Part shown: piece by piece, positions 41,480-50,565 of the stretch | How positions within the stretch are numbered: position 1 is the stretch's first letter | Layout of the letters: each line of letters begins with the position of its first letter | NCBI GenBank assembly: GCA_964520905.1 | Contig: CAZFQL010000014.1 | Location: 40,604 to 104,603, forward strand | From: JAGVIE01 sp964520905 | Lineage (GTDB): Bacteria > Bacteroidota > Ignavibacteria > UBA10030 > SZUA-254 | Direction: 5' to 3' | DNA: 64,000 nt | Notes under the pieces: generated by a model | The model's input: the letters and a program-made list of their open reading frames with translations, nothing else | What the model was told of the DNA's origin: nothing | Database searches by the model: none | Made by a program: the position numbers and the translations under genes

Positions 41480-43816
41480 TTATGAGTGTTTTACGCTGAG
41501 CGCTATTTTCTCCGCGGTAATAGGCATCGATTTAATTCTGATTCCAAGCGCATCATCAACAGCGTTTGCAATCATCGGAGCGCACGGTATCATCGTGTGC
41601 TCACCAACTCCGCGTGCGCCGAAAGGTCCATCAGGTTGAGGCACTTCTATGATAATCGGAACTATCTCATCGGGAACATCCATGGATGTCGGAATTTTAT
41701 AATCGGTAAAGTTAGCGTTGATAAGTCTGCCTTTGTCGTTGAACCGCATATCTTCATAAAGGACAGTAGCAATTCCTTGTAATAACCCACCTGTGATTTG
41801 ACCGTTGATTAAATCGGGGTTCAGCGCTTTGCCAACATCGACAGCGAGAACTACTTTGGGAATTTTCACTTTGCCTGTTTGCCTATCGACTTCAATCTTA
41901 ATCGCGCTTGCGCCAACTGTATAATGAACGTTTGGATGTCCACCCTGACTTGTTTCAGGGTCGCTCAATGCTGATGTGAATTCGGGCATGAACATACCGC
42001 GACCGAGTATCGGTCCGCCGCGGTACGATCCATCCGGTTTCTGAATTCCGGCAATAATAAAATCACGAAGTTTCAACGAAAACATTTTATCTGACTTTGA
42101 TTTCACACATTCATCTTCAAGATAAAGTGAATTTCTATCTTTGCCGAGTGCCCGCTCGACGATGTCGAATATTTGTTCACGCGCATCTATAGCCGCGCTT
42201 TCAACTGCTCGACCGCATCCCCACGTAACATGCGAGCCGACCGTTTGCCATTCATAAGGATTTCTATCGGTGTCCGGTGTTTCAACCCGTATTTTTTCCG
42301 GAGGAACAGTTAGAACTTCAGCCGCGATTTGTGCCATGACTGTCAATAGTCCTTGACCTATCTCCATTCCTGAGATGAGAATGTTGATACTTCCGTCTTC
42401 ATTGAATTTCAGGAATGCAGATGATGAAGCGTTCGGCGGCATGGCGGGCGCTTTCCAGAATAATGCAATTCCTTTCCCTATTGCTTTGTTTGGATCACTC
42501 GATGTTTCTTTCTTACCCCATTCGATTTCTTTGGCAACTTTGTCGATTGCTTCAAGCAATCCGTTCGCGTTCATCTTTCCGCCATAGTTTAGAATATCCC
42601 CTTCGCGGATGGCATTCTTGCGACGAAGTTGTATCGGATCGATTTTCATTTTCTTTGCAATCTCATTTAGATGAGATTCGAGTCCGAATAAAAATTCGGA
42701 ATAACCAAATCCGCGGTATGGTCCGCCAGGCGGAAGATTTGTGTAGATGCAAACCGAATCTATGCTGACGTTTGGAATATTATACGGACCAGAAGCTGAA
42801 AGACCTGCCGCATTAACAACATTGGCACCATACTCGACATACGCACCTGCGTCCCAGTTTAAAATATTATCCATCGCGATGATGGTACCGTCTTTTTTCA
42901 AACCGACTTTTATGCGGGCAGTCAAACCTTGGCGCTGATAGGTATTATAAAATTCCTGAGCGCGCGACCAGAGAACTTTAACGGGGCGACCTTTGACTGC
43001 TGTTGCAAGTGCGGCGCCTAATATTTCCATCGAGACACCGGCTTTCCCTCCGAAACCGCCGCCGATGAACGGCGTTATAACCCGAATATCTTTATGCGAC
43101 AATCCGAGAGGTGCGAGCGCTTCTGCAAACAGGTTCCTTTGTGTATATGGAGATTGAGATGCCGTCCAAACTGTCAATCGGTCTGAATTATCATACAAAC
43201 CAACCGCGCCGTGGACTTCAATTGCGCAGTGCGCGTAACGGGGAACCGTGTATGTATCTTCAAAAATAAAATCTGCTTCTTTGAAAGCTTTAACAACATC
43301 ACCTTTTCTGACTTTTCTAAGATGGGCAATATTCGTGTCGCTTTTTGGGAAGAACCACGGAACGTGTTTATAATGTCGAAGTTCAGGGTGAATGAGGTCT
43401 GCATCTTTTGCAAGCGCCTGCTCGACGTTGAGAATTGCCGGAAGTTCAGTGTAATCCACTTTCACCAACTTTGCCGCTTTCAATGCAGTTGCTGCATCTC
43501 TCGCTATCACCGCGCCGATCTGTTCTCCAACAAATCTTACTCTATCTTGAGCAAAGATGAATCGATCGTGCATGTAAAGTCCGAACCGGAACGGGAAATC
43601 TTTCCCTGTAACGATCTTTACAACGCCGGGCACTTTCTCCGCTTCGCTGGTGTTAATCTTGTTGATGATGGCGTGCGCGAATTTGCTCTCGACGATTGCA
43701 CCATAGAGAAGATCGGGACCGAAATCGAGATCGTCGATAAATTCTGCTGCCCCTGATACTTTCGCTTTTCCGTCTATCCTGACTGTTGACTTGCCAATGT
43801 ATTTATTTTCTGTCAT
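41480..43816 (-). CDS. Xanthine-dehydrogenase-family molybdopterin-binding subunit
   Basis: The 778-residue catalytic subunit of a molybdenum hydroxylase, which inserts water-derived oxygen at a carbon of a heterocycle or aldehyde. The N-terminal a/b hammerhead domain (IGKSTVRIDGKAKVSGAAEF) precedes molybdopterin-binding domains with TPFIGGGFGGKAG, GPYRGFGYSEFLFGLES, GQGLLTVMAQIAAEVL and DGPFGARGVGEHT; the Glu of GVGE is the expected active-site base. The FeS and FAD subunits are encoded just upstream in the same operon. Substrate cannot be read from the sequence; xanthine, hypoxanthine, purine-like, pyrimidine or pyridine compounds are all possible. Confidence 0.93.
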   Translation of the reverse strand: MTENKYIGKSTVRIDGKAKVSGAAEFIDDLDFGPDLLYGAIVESKFAHAIINKINTSEAEKVPGVVKIVTGKDFPFRFGLYMHDRFIFAQDRVRFVGEQIGAVIARDAATALKAAKLVKVDYTELPAILNVEQALAKDADLIHPELRHYKHVPWFFPKSDTNIAHLRKVRKGDVVKAFKEADFIFEDTYTVPRYAHCAIEVHGAVGLYDNSDRLTVWTASQSPYTQRNLFAEALAPLGLSHKDIRVITPFIGGGFGGKAGVSMEILGAALATAVKGRPVKVLWSRAQEFYNTYQRQGLTARIKVGLKKDGTIIAMDNILNWDAGAYVEYGANVVNAAGLSASGPYNIPNVSIDSVCIYTNLPPGGPYRGFGYSEFLFGLESHLNEIAKKMKIDPIQLRRKNAIREGDILNYGGKMNANGLLEAIDKVAKEIEWGKKETSSDPNKAIGKGIALFWKAPAMPPNASSSAFLKFNEDGSINILISGMEIGQGLLTVMAQIAAEVLTVPPEKIRVETPDTDRNPYEWQTVGSHVTWGCGRAVESAAIDAREQIFDIVERALGKDRNSLYLEDECVKSKSDKMFSLKLRDFIIAGIQKPDGSYRGGPILGRGMFMPEFTSALSDPETSQGGHPNVHYTVGASAIKIEVDRQTGKVKIPKVVLAVDVGKALNPDLINGQITGGLLQGIATVLYEDMRFNDKGRLINANFTDYKIPTSMDVPDEIVPIIIEVPQPDGPFGARGVGEHTMIPCAPMIANAVDDALGIRIKSMPITAEKIALSVKHS

Positions 43817-43837
43817 AATTTATAATTCCTTGATCTC

Positions 43838-43906
43838 TTAGCGTCCCTTTGCGACCTTGGCGGTTAAAAAAAATACAACCGCAAAGATCGCCAAGAAACG
43901 CAAAGG
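43838..43906. repeat. Intergenic inverted repeat (GCGTCCTTGGCGGTT family), copy 1
   Basis: GCGTCCCTTTGCGACCTTGG plus CGGTT faces its imperfect reverse complement AACCGCAAAGATCGCCAAGA plus AACGC across a short A-rich loop. A near-perfect 25-base stem could form in RNA between the FeS and Mo subunit genes. Confidence 0.75.
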
Positions 43907-43909
43907 TAT

Positions 43910-44365
43910 CTATTTTGTGAGATCAACGATAGCATCGATGATTGGTGTATATCCCGTGCACCTGCATAAATTGCCGGATAACGCTTCCTGAATTTCGTGC
44001 TTATTCGGTTTCTGATTTTTTGCAAGAAGCTCCGTTGCAGATAGAACCATTCCCGGTGCGCAAAATCCGCATTGAAACGAATTATGCTCGATGAACGATT
44101 TCTGCAATGACGTCAAACCGCTGTCCATAAGTCCTTCAAGTGTAATGACTTCCTGTCCATCGACTTCAATGGCAAGCACAAGACAACTGCGAACGGTTTT
44201 TCCGTTGATCATCACCGTGCATGTGCCGCAATCGCCTTTGTCGCAGCCGCATTTCGGACTTTTCGCGCCGAGCCGATCCCGCAATACTTCTAGCAATACT
44301 TCGTTGGGATTGACTTCGAGCGCAATCGCTTCACCGTTTAATTTGAATTTAATTTCTTTTTTCAT
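43910..44365 (-). CDS. [2Fe-2S]-binding subunit of molybdenum hydroxylase
   Basis: A 151-residue electron-transfer subunit with two [2Fe-2S] clusters, as in CoxS/XdhC/NdhS. The N-terminal plant-ferredoxin-like domain has CGCDKGDCGTCTVMINGKTV plus a distal Cys (RSCLV). The C-terminal helical domain has CGFCAPGM and CRCTGY. It relays electrons from the Mo centre to the FAD subunit. Encoded between the FAD and Mo subunits, each gap holding an intergenic repeat. Confidence 0.96.
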   Translation of the reverse strand: MKKEIKFKLNGEAIALEVNPNEVLLEVLRDRLGAKSPKCGCDKGDCGTCTVMINGKTVRSCLVLAIEVDGQEVITLEGLMDSGLTSLQKSFIEHNSFQCGFCAPGMVLSATELLAKNQKPNKHEIQEALSGNLCRCTGYTPIIDAIVDLTK

Positions 44366-44382
44366 TGAAAATTCTCCGTTAT

Positions 44383-44446
44383 CCTCTGTGTTCTCTGCGT
44401 CTCCGCGGTAAAATATTTCAACGCTGAGACGCAGAGATCGCTGAGG
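44383..44446. repeat. Intergenic inverted repeat, copy 2
   Basis: CCTCTGTGTTCTCTGCGTCT plus CCGCG is followed by the near reverse complement CGCTGAGACGCAGAGATCGC plus TGAGG after a short AT-rich loop. Same layout as the other three gap repeats but with a CTCTGCGT rather than TTTGCGT core. Confidence 0.75.
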
Positions 44447-45334
44447 TTAAATTACACTTGTTCCGTATTCAGGACCGCCGCCGTTCAATCTACTGATCGC
44501 GGCTTCCAATCCTCTTTCAAACATCACTTTTGCCATGTGCATCCGGTATTCTTTTGTCGCGCGTACGTCGGTAATCGGTTTGATCTCTTCCTCGATCAAT
44601 TGCTTGGCTTTCTCAATCAAGGAAGGAGTAATTGTTTGTCCATTTAAAAGTTTCTCAATTGTTTTCGCGCGTACAGGAACAGGTGCAACCGCTCCGAACG
44701 AAATCCTGAACGTTCCATCAGCCATCGCAAGAATAAGTAAATTCACCTGCGCAAGGTCTTCACCGGTATAACGACCAAGCTTTACCCAGCATCCGGCATG
44801 TTTCACTTTTGGATATGGGAGGGAAACGCCAGTGACAAGTTCGCCTTTTGGGAGAGCAGTCTTGCGCGGAGCAACGAACCATTCGGCGACGGAAATATTT
44901 CTTTCGCCTTTTTGTCCTACCACTTGCACAGTTGCATCGTATGCTATAAATAACGGACCACTATCCATGCACGGAACTGCCGAGCAGATGTTTCCGACAA
45001 CCGTTGCTCTGTTTCGAATTCCGACTGACGCAACTGTTCTGGCGATCTCAAAGATTACGGGATATTTTTCTTTAATGATTTTCGATTCGATCAAATCTGA
45101 AAACGTGACACCTGCCCCGATGAAAAGTGTATCATTTCCAAACTTAATCTGATTGAGCGCATCAAGCCCTTTGATATCTACCACCACGTCGGGCTGAACA
45201 ACATTTTCTTTTATCATATCAACGAGATCGGTGCCGCCTGCAAGTATTGCCGCGTTCTTTGATTGTGCAAGGATCGTTAATGCCTCGCCTATGCTTTTGG
45301 GTTTTAGGTAATCGAATTTATGAATTATTGGCAC
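44447..45334 (-). CDS. FAD-binding subunit of molybdenum hydroxylase
   Basis: A 295-residue CoxM/XdhB-type flavoprotein. The FAD-binding blocks are AAILAGGTDLVDMIK near residue 35 and ASVGIRNRATVVGNICSAVP near residue 110, with a C-terminal CO-dehydrogenase flavoprotein domain (about 180-285; VNLLILAMADGTFRISFGAV, TKEYRMHMAKVMFERGL). It passes electrons to an external acceptor. The first of the three hydroxylase subunit genes in transcription order, 18 bases after the cyclase-family gene. Confidence 0.94.
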   Translation of the reverse strand: MPIIHKFDYLKPKSIGEALTILAQSKNAAILAGGTDLVDMIKENVVQPDVVVDIKGLDALNQIKFGNDTLFIGAGVTFSDLIESKIIKEKYPVIFEIARTVASVGIRNRATVVGNICSAVPCMDSGPLFIAYDATVQVVGQKGERNISVAEWFVAPRKTALPKGELVTGVSLPYPKVKHAGCWVKLGRYTGEDLAQVNLLILAMADGTFRISFGAVAPVPVRAKTIEKLLNGQTITPSLIEKAKQLIEEEIKPITDVRATKEYRMHMAKVMFERGLEAAISRLNGGGPEYGTSVI

Positions 45335-45352
45335 TTTGAATTCTCCAAAAAA

Positions 45353-46180
45353 TTATTTTCCATCCGGTGGTAAAAATGCAACAATACGGCACATCGCTGA
45401 TTCTAACTCGATGCCTCTCAACGGGAAGCATCCTATCCAACAGCGTTTGTTGCTGAGCTTGTTAATATCGCCGCCAAGGTTTTCAGCGTGCACCAATTTT
45501 TTGGGGAACAGCTTCAGGTGCATCACCTGATAATATTCATCCTGCGGGAACATTTCGTCCCACGACCCCACGCCGTACTTTCGCTTCAGTTTCGCTTCAG
45601 CTTCTGTAAATCGGGCGGGATGCCATTGACGAATGATGGTGTTCATCGGATGATCTGCGCTTCCGCAATCGACGCCAATCCATTTAATTTTCATATCGAG
45701 CGCCCACTTGTGGAAACCGGGTCCCGGTCCGGGGTGTTTTACGAAATATCGAATCTCATCAGAACCTTTCTGATCCCACGCGTAACGGTTATAGCCGGTG
45801 TTGATGATGAGGATGTCGCCTTTTTTTATCTCGACTTTTTTCATCAACATTTCTGGTGTGTACAAATCATAATCACCGACTTCTTTCGATATATCAACTA
45901 CAACACCTTGTCCAATCCACTCGTTCATCGGTACGTTACCAATCGACCGTCCGGATGCGTGAAAGTGAATCTCACCGTCCATGTGTGTGCCGACGTGATT
46001 GCTCGTTGTGATGATTTGTCCGTTCGCGCCCTGCCCCATGTGTGCACCGGCAATCCGTTTGAAATATTGAATACCGAACGGCATATAGCTGGGCCACGGT
46101 GGTGTGTGAATGCTAAGTCGCTGAGTGAGATCGTAGACTTTGAGTCTATCCATGAAATTTAAAAATTCTTGAGTCTTCAT
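45353..46180 (-). CDS. Cyclase-family metal-dependent hydrolase (kynurenine formamidase-like)
   Basis: A 275-residue member of the cyclase/KynB family (PF04199). The metal-binding motif is SNHVGTHMDGEIHFHASG (HxGTHxDxxxH), with the second-sphere block WIGVDCGSADHPMNT near residue 170. VVVDIS and GDILIINTGYNRY are further family segments. Members hydrolyse amide or lactam bonds: kynurenine formamidase, isatin hydrolase and others. Here the position between AllG-like and molybdenum hydroxylase genes suggests opening of a ring or cleavage of an amide made by the hydroxylase. The N-terminal half is longer than in KynB. Substrate unknown. Confidence 0.88.
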   Translation of the reverse strand: MKTQEFLNFMDRLKVYDLTQRLSIHTPPWPSYMPFGIQYFKRIAGAHMGQGANGQIITTSNHVGTHMDGEIHFHASGRSIGNVPMNEWIGQGVVVDISKEVGDYDLYTPEMLMKKVEIKKGDILIINTGYNRYAWDQKGSDEIRYFVKHPGPGPGFHKWALDMKIKWIGVDCGSADHPMNTIIRQWHPARFTEAEAKLKRKYGVGSWDEMFPQDEYYQVMHLKLFPKKLVHAENLGGDINKLSNKRCWIGCFPLRGIELESAMCRIVAFLPPDGK

Positions 46181-46225
46181 TTTTTATCCTTCTTTCAATA
46201 ATGATGTTTTTGTCAGGTATAATTT

Positions 46226-46316
46226 TTAAACGCTAAGCTCGCTAAGGATACGCTAAGAACGTGAAGCAATAAAACCTTTTGCGAACTCTGCGACTTCTTC
46301 GCGTGCTTTGCGTTTA
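46226..46316. repeat. Intergenic inverted repeat, copy 3
   Basis: AAACGCTAAGCTCGCTAAGG and ACGCTAAGAACGTGAAGC face AAAACCTTTTGCGAACTCTG and CTTCGCGTGCTTTGCGTTTA. The arms form a longer but more mismatched stem than in the other copies. It fills the gap between the cyclase and AllG-like genes. Confidence 0.65.
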
Positions 46317-46342
46317 ATTTTTTTAAGCTTTGCAACAACAGT

Positions 46343-47752
46343 TCATTTCCCAGATTTATTGATGAATTCCGACAAACCTACAATTGCTTTTACAAACGGT
46401 TCCGATGGCGCGCTCAAAACACCCGCGCCAATTTGTCCGATGCCGGCTTTCTTATGCGCAACGCCAGTATCAATAAACGGAAGAATATTCTTTTCCACAA
46501 CTTTTATAACATCGATTCCTGTTGGCGTGCCACGGAAATTGAGATACGGAATTTTGTAAATATTATTTTCCGCTTCTGTAATCTCGTACATTTTGAGTGT
46601 GTAATTTATCGCATCTTTCGTCGAGCCACCAACAAATTGTACAATAGCGGGTGAAGCGGCAATTGCAAATCCACCCAAACCATTCGTTTCGGTAATTGAG
46701 CTGTCGCCGATGTCTGGATTAGCGTCGTCTTTCGTAAAGCCGGTGAAGAATAGTGCATCAGGTACCGGTGATGGACCTGTAAACCACTGATCGCCCGTTC
46801 CGGAAAGTTGAATGCCAAATTCCGTTCCATTTCTTGCCATTACAACGACGATACTCGAATATTTAATATTCCGTGCAGCATCCAATGAAATTTTTGAAGC
46901 GCCCATCGAAAGATTGAGGAAGAAATGGTCGTTACGGTTGATGAACTCTAAAACGGTGGCTGCAATTTCTTTATCGTCCGTCGTTTGGATAACGGCGGGG
47001 GCAAGCGTTCGATACAGGAGAGATGTCGCCGCTCTGTTCCTGTTATGAACTTCATCGCCCATCTGAAGTGCTTGCGCGATGATATTTTTCAAATCGATCT
47101 TTCCGATTTTTTCTATCGCCCGATTGAGAGATGGATAAAGAACCTGCTCCATCCACTTTAATCTCTCAATAACATCACCGCTGAATGCGCCGTACCTGAG
47201 AACCTTGCCGAGACCTTCGTTCATGGTGCAGTACGCTTTGTTGCCGTATTCTTCGTTTTGTAAAATAAACATCGGCATCGACGGAGATACAATTCCTGCC
47301 ATTGGTCCGACTGCCGAATGCTCGTGACACGGAGAGAATTCGATTTGACCCGAGGCGGCGACCTGCTCGGCTTTTTCGGAAGTGTCCGCAATGTCTTCGT
47401 AGATCAGCGCACCGATGACGGCGCCGCGCATCGGACCGCACATTTTGTCCCATGTAACAGGTGGACCTGCGTGGAGGAGGAGATTTATCTTCATGCCGGG
47501 AATTACGTCGAGTGCTTTTCCCATTCCGATGATGAACGGTTTGCTGTTGAGAATTTTTTGAAGCGCTTGTTTATTTGCCGCTTCAATCTTATCGGCATTC
47601 GATTTGATTATCGACATCGCTTTATCGTCGGTGAAGAGCGGCGGCCGCCAATCGACGTGTACCGATTTCACATTTTGTTTGTCGAGCGTTTCTTTGAACG
47701 ACTTGAGTCCGATGTTGATGACTTTGAGATCTTGTTCGAATAATTTCTTCAT
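46343..47752 (-). CDS. AllG/YlbE-like protein (DUF1116), putative carbamoyltransferase component
   Basis: A 469-residue DUF1116 protein. Characteristic segments are VHVDWRPPLFTDDKAM near the N-terminus, LLLHAGPPVTWDKMCGPMRG, FSPCHEHSAVGPMAGIVSPS, QMGDEVHNRNRAATSLLYRT and VVMARNGTEFGIQLSGTGDQ. In E. coli the homologue (YlbE, AllG) works with AllF (FdrA) and AllH (YlbF) as oxamic transcarbamylase in allantoin breakdown, making carbamoyl phosphate. All three partners are encoded here in a row, which supports a working complex. Carbamate kinase (AllK) is not seen nearby, and the acyl partner may differ from oxalurate. Confidence 0.85.
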   Translation of the reverse strand: MKKLFEQDLKVINIGLKSFKETLDKQNVKSVHVDWRPPLFTDDKAMSIIKSNADKIEAANKQALQKILNSKPFIIGMGKALDVIPGMKINLLLHAGPPVTWDKMCGPMRGAVIGALIYEDIADTSEKAEQVAASGQIEFSPCHEHSAVGPMAGIVSPSMPMFILQNEEYGNKAYCTMNEGLGKVLRYGAFSGDVIERLKWMEQVLYPSLNRAIEKIGKIDLKNIIAQALQMGDEVHNRNRAATSLLYRTLAPAVIQTTDDKEIAATVLEFINRNDHFFLNLSMGASKISLDAARNIKYSSIVVVMARNGTEFGIQLSGTGDQWFTGPSPVPDALFFTGFTKDDANPDIGDSSITETNGLGGFAIAASPAIVQFVGGSTKDAINYTLKMYEITEAENNIYKIPYLNFRGTPTGIDVIKVVEKNILPFIDTGVAHKKAGIGQIGAGVLSAPSEPFVKAIVGLSEFINKSGK

Positions 47753-47779
47753 AAAAGGTTTCCGTTTTCTTAATTTTTT

Positions 47780-47833
47780 CTTTGCGTCCTTGGCGGTTTT
47801 ATTTAACCGCTAAGAACGCTAAGGTTCGCAAAG
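47780..47833. repeat. Intergenic inverted repeat, copy 4
   Basis: CTTTGCGTCCTTGGCGGTTT faces AACCGCTAAGAACGCTAAGG plus TTCGCAAAG. It is the most compact of the four and closest to the consensus (AACCGCCAAGGACGCAAAG). It occupies the whole gap between the AllF-like and AllG-like genes. Confidence 0.75.
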
Positions 47834-47834
47834 A

Positions 47835-49394
47835 TCATAAGTGGTTGATTATTGAAACCGCCAACCTGCTCGCCGCCGCGTTCGATTCCATCACTTTCAC
47901 ACCTTCCGCTTCGAGTGCAGTAACAACAGCGGTTCGGTTCTGCGGGTCTTTGTCGGTGCCTGTTACAGAGCAAACAATCGAAACATATCGTTTTTGCTGA
48001 GCGATTATTTTCTTCACCTCTTTTATTACCGGAATTATTTCCGCCAGCGGATTCATATTCGAACCGTAGCCGAGGACAATATCTAACAAGATGACAGCGG
48101 TTTCTGGATTTTCCACTTCAGCGAGAATCCGTTTGTTTCTTGTCGAGTAGTCGATCATCGGGTGCGGTTTCCCGACGGTGAATTCATCGTCGCCCAAATC
48201 CAAAATCGTATGCTTCTCGCTTTTCCAGGAGTCTTTTAATTTCTTGCTGCTGCCGAACGGAATATTGGAATACACTTCACCCAAAACATTTTGACAAAGC
48301 AATTGTGCCTCGTCGCAGAACGTTCCGCCACTGTATAATGCGCGGAGATATTTTTGAGTGGGAGATAGTTTCTCTGTTTCTTCCTTCGCCGTCTTGATGA
48401 TTTCAGCATCGCGTTTTTTCAACACATCGGTAACGGCAGAAGCATTTTCTTTTTTCGAGTAAGCAATCGAAAGTAAAGCCGCTTCTTCAAGCGTTAACGC
48501 CTGATGAATATTGCTTCCCTTGAGAATCTCAGGTGAAGCACCGAGGAAAACACCGACGACGGGTTTCTGAATTCCGCGCACGACAGAAACGATTTTTTCC
48601 ACAACTTCTGTTGCCGGCGGTTTCGAGACGAGGAGAATAACCTCCGTGTTTGCATCTGCTGCCAGAGCTTTTATCCCCTCGATGAACATAATACCGCCGA
48701 CTTCCTTTTTTACATCGCGACCGCCTGTGCCGATTGCTTGAGAGATCCCGCATCCGGCATTTGAGATGAGGCAACTTACTTCTTGCAATCCCGTCCCGGA
48801 AGCTGCAACAACTCCAATATCTCCGCGGTTCATCACATTCGCGAACGCAAGCGGGACACCGTTGATAATTGCCGTTCCGCAATCGGGACCCATGACGAAC
48901 AGATTTTTCTCACGTGCAAACTGTTTCAACTCGATTTCCTTTTCAATAGGCACATTATCCGAAAAGAGCATCACATGCAATCCATGTTGTAGCGATTTCA
49001 TTGCAACATCGCCTGCATATCGTCCGGCAACTGATATCATCGCAAGATTTGCATCCGGCAAAATACTCAATGCGCTTTTAATGCTCTGCGGTGAGATGGT
49101 TTCGCTCTCATCCGATTTTTTTGTCGCCTTGAAAATCTCATCGATCTTTGAAAGAACATTCTTTGAATCGATGCCCTCTTTAAGTTTGAGCGCTACGATG
49201 AGATCCATCTCTCCAGCCGGTTGGATATCGGGTGTCATCAAACCGGAAGAAGTGAGTATGGATTTGTTTTCTTTTGTTCCCATCACAACAGCAGAATCGG
49301 TAACACCTTCCATTTCTGAAATATGTTTCGCGATCAACATGATGGAAATCGAGTCGTGGTACTCGCCCTTTTTAATTATTCCAATAATGTTCAT
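47835..49394 (-). CDS. AllF/FdrA-like acyl-CoA synthetase-fold protein
   Basis: A 519-residue FdrA-family protein. The N-terminal half has a succinyl-CoA-synthetase-like CoA-binding fold: DAVVMGTKENK-type start (SAVVMGTKENKSIL), LFSDNVPIEKEIELKQFA, FVMGPDCGTAIINGVPLAFA, and GDIGVVAASGTGLQEVSCLI. The C-terminal half contains LDIVLGYGSNMNPLAEIIPV and SIVCSVTGTDKDPQNR. E. coli FdrA (AllF) is part of the oxamic transcarbamylase. The ATG overlaps the AllH-like stop by four bases, so subunits are probably made in step. The first part of SCS-type active sites is not fully conserved; catalysis is inferred from the family. Confidence 0.86.
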   Translation of the reverse strand: MNIIGIIKKGEYHDSISIMLIAKHISEMEGVTDSAVVMGTKENKSILTSSGLMTPDIQPAGEMDLIVALKLKEGIDSKNVLSKIDEIFKATKKSDESETISPQSIKSALSILPDANLAMISVAGRYAGDVAMKSLQHGLHVMLFSDNVPIEKEIELKQFAREKNLFVMGPDCGTAIINGVPLAFANVMNRGDIGVVAASGTGLQEVSCLISNAGCGISQAIGTGGRDVKKEVGGIMFIEGIKALAADANTEVILLVSKPPATEVVEKIVSVVRGIQKPVVGVFLGASPEILKGSNIHQALTLEEAALLSIAYSKKENASAVTDVLKKRDAEIIKTAKEETEKLSPTQKYLRALYSGGTFCDEAQLLCQNVLGEVYSNIPFGSSKKLKDSWKSEKHTILDLGDDEFTVGKPHPMIDYSTRNKRILAEVENPETAVILLDIVLGYGSNMNPLAEIIPVIKEVKKIIAQQKRYVSIVCSVTGTDKDPQNRTAVVTALEAEGVKVMESNAAASRLAVSIINHL

Positions 49395-50215
49395 TGTATA
49401 AACCTTTTAATACCAATGAAAAAACCAATCGCCTGATCGGCGCCGGATGTGGCACCGACAGTTAATAACCGGCAGGTGCAAAATATAATTTCATTTTTAT
49501 CCGAATGGCAGAGTGCATAAATCAGTTTTTTAAATTTTTCGGAGATTAGACCTTGGGCAGCGCATTCTATAAAAGTATTTGTGAATGGATTACTGCCTTT
49601 TGCTTCTCGGTGAATAACTTCTATGATTTGTGAGAAATCGGTTTTAAGAATTTGTTGAGAAACATTTAATGCAACAAGAAATCCCGAAATAAAATCATCA
49701 CCGCTTGGCGTAAGTCCGGGACCCAACCCCTTTAGCATCTTGATTCCATCAAGAATATTATCCGAATGAAATATTCTGACGGCATTCTCAAACCGCTTGA
49801 TGTATTCAATCTCGAACGATGATGTGAATTCATTTCTTCTACTTTCATCAAGAAGGAACGCTAAACTTTTCGAGGGAGAGAATTCAATAAGAGTTGATTC
49901 AAAGAACCTTAGATTACGCTTAAACTTTTTCTCACTGAAGTCAGATATCTGCAATTTAGAATCGTATATCTTCAACTCATCAAAACAAAACTTATCTCCA
50001 TTGAGATAGAAACCATCACTGCCAACTTCAAGCGAGCTAATGGAATTCACCGTAACTCCTTGTAGAACAATGTTTAGCGGTCCCGATCCGACTTCTTTAT
50101 TGACAACGAAAACAAAAGAATCATCGGAACAAAAATTCACCGCCGAAGTAAATTTCGAATGTAAATAATATTTACCCTGGCGGATTTGATTTCCGTGACT
50201 GATGATTTCTATCAT
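49391..50215 (-). CDS. AllH/YlbF-like protein (DUF2877)
   Basis: A 274-residue DUF2877 protein. The diagnostic block is LKGLGPGLTPSGDDFISGFL around residue 170, followed by EAKGSNPFTNTFIECAAQGL and LTVGATSGADQAIGFFIGI. The N-terminal part is poorly conserved. Homologue of AllH (YlbF), the third component needed for oxamic transcarbamylase activity in E. coli. Four-base ATGA overlaps on both sides tie it to the DUF35 and AllF-like genes. Confidence 0.8.
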   Translation of the reverse strand: MIEIISHGNQIRQGKYYLHSKFTSAVNFCSDDSFVFVVNKEVGSGPLNIVLQGVTVNSISSLEVGSDGFYLNGDKFCFDELKIYDSKLQISDFSEKKFKRNLRFFESTLIEFSPSKSLAFLLDESRRNEFTSSFEIEYIKRFENAVRIFHSDNILDGIKMLKGLGPGLTPSGDDFISGFLVALNVSQQILKTDFSQIIEVIHREAKGSNPFTNTFIECAAQGLISEKFKKLIYALCHSDKNEIIFCTCRLLTVGATSGADQAIGFFIGIKRFIQ

Positions 50216-50565
50216 GCCTGATAGAAAACCATTCCTAAATGTTTATTGTACGCTTCTTTGCGAACTACTTCTATTTTTCCTTCGACATTCATTCCTATCT
50301 TGGGATTCTTGATATTCAATTGCCCGGTGATTCGTTGTCCACCTTCTAATTCAACTATGCCGAGCGATAAGGTCGGAACCTCGTAATCGGATGGAGGATT
50401 ATAGAGAGTAGTGTAAGTTAGTAGTTTACCTTTCTTGGGTAACGGTACGATCTCGAATTCGTTATGATCGTTCTCTCCGCATTTTTTGCAGATCGTTTTG
50501 TAAGGATAATGAATTTGTCCGCAGCGCTTGCATTTGTATGCATATATGTTTAATTCCATTTTCAT
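50212..50565 (-). CDS. DUF35 zinc-ribbon/OB-fold protein, thiolase partner
   Basis: A 117-residue DUF35 protein. The N-terminal zinc ribbon has four cysteines in YKCKRCGQIHYP and KTICKKCGEN. The OB-fold follows: GKLLTYTTLYNPPSDYEVPT, then LSLGIVELEGGQRITGQL. In archaeal thiolase/HMG-CoA synthase complexes and in benzoylsuccinyl-CoA thiolase, such proteins bind the CoA part and bridge enzymes. It is coupled by an ATGA overlap to the thiolase-like gene, as in those systems. Confidence 0.9.
   Translation of the reverse strand: MKMELNIYAYKCKRCGQIHYPYKTICKKCGENDHNEFEIVPLPKKGKLLTYTTLYNPPSDYEVPTLSLGIVELEGGQRITGQLNIKNPKIGMNVEGKIEVVRKEAYNKHLGMVFYQA

Noticed and set aside
43211..43756. 181-codon plus-strand frame inside the molybdenum subunit
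   Set aside because: Antisense shadow; no domain or ribosome site.
45488..46162. 224-codon plus-strand frame antisense to the cyclase-family gene
   Set aside because: The cyclase motifs on the minus strand are unmistakable, and the antisense product has no family features.
43838..47833. CRISPR array
   Set aside because: The repeated sequences are inverted, few, unevenly spaced and diverged; no regular spacers and no cas genes.
48766..49401. 211-codon plus-strand frame antisense to the AllF-like gene
   Set aside because: Shadow of a gene with clear motifs in the operon strand.
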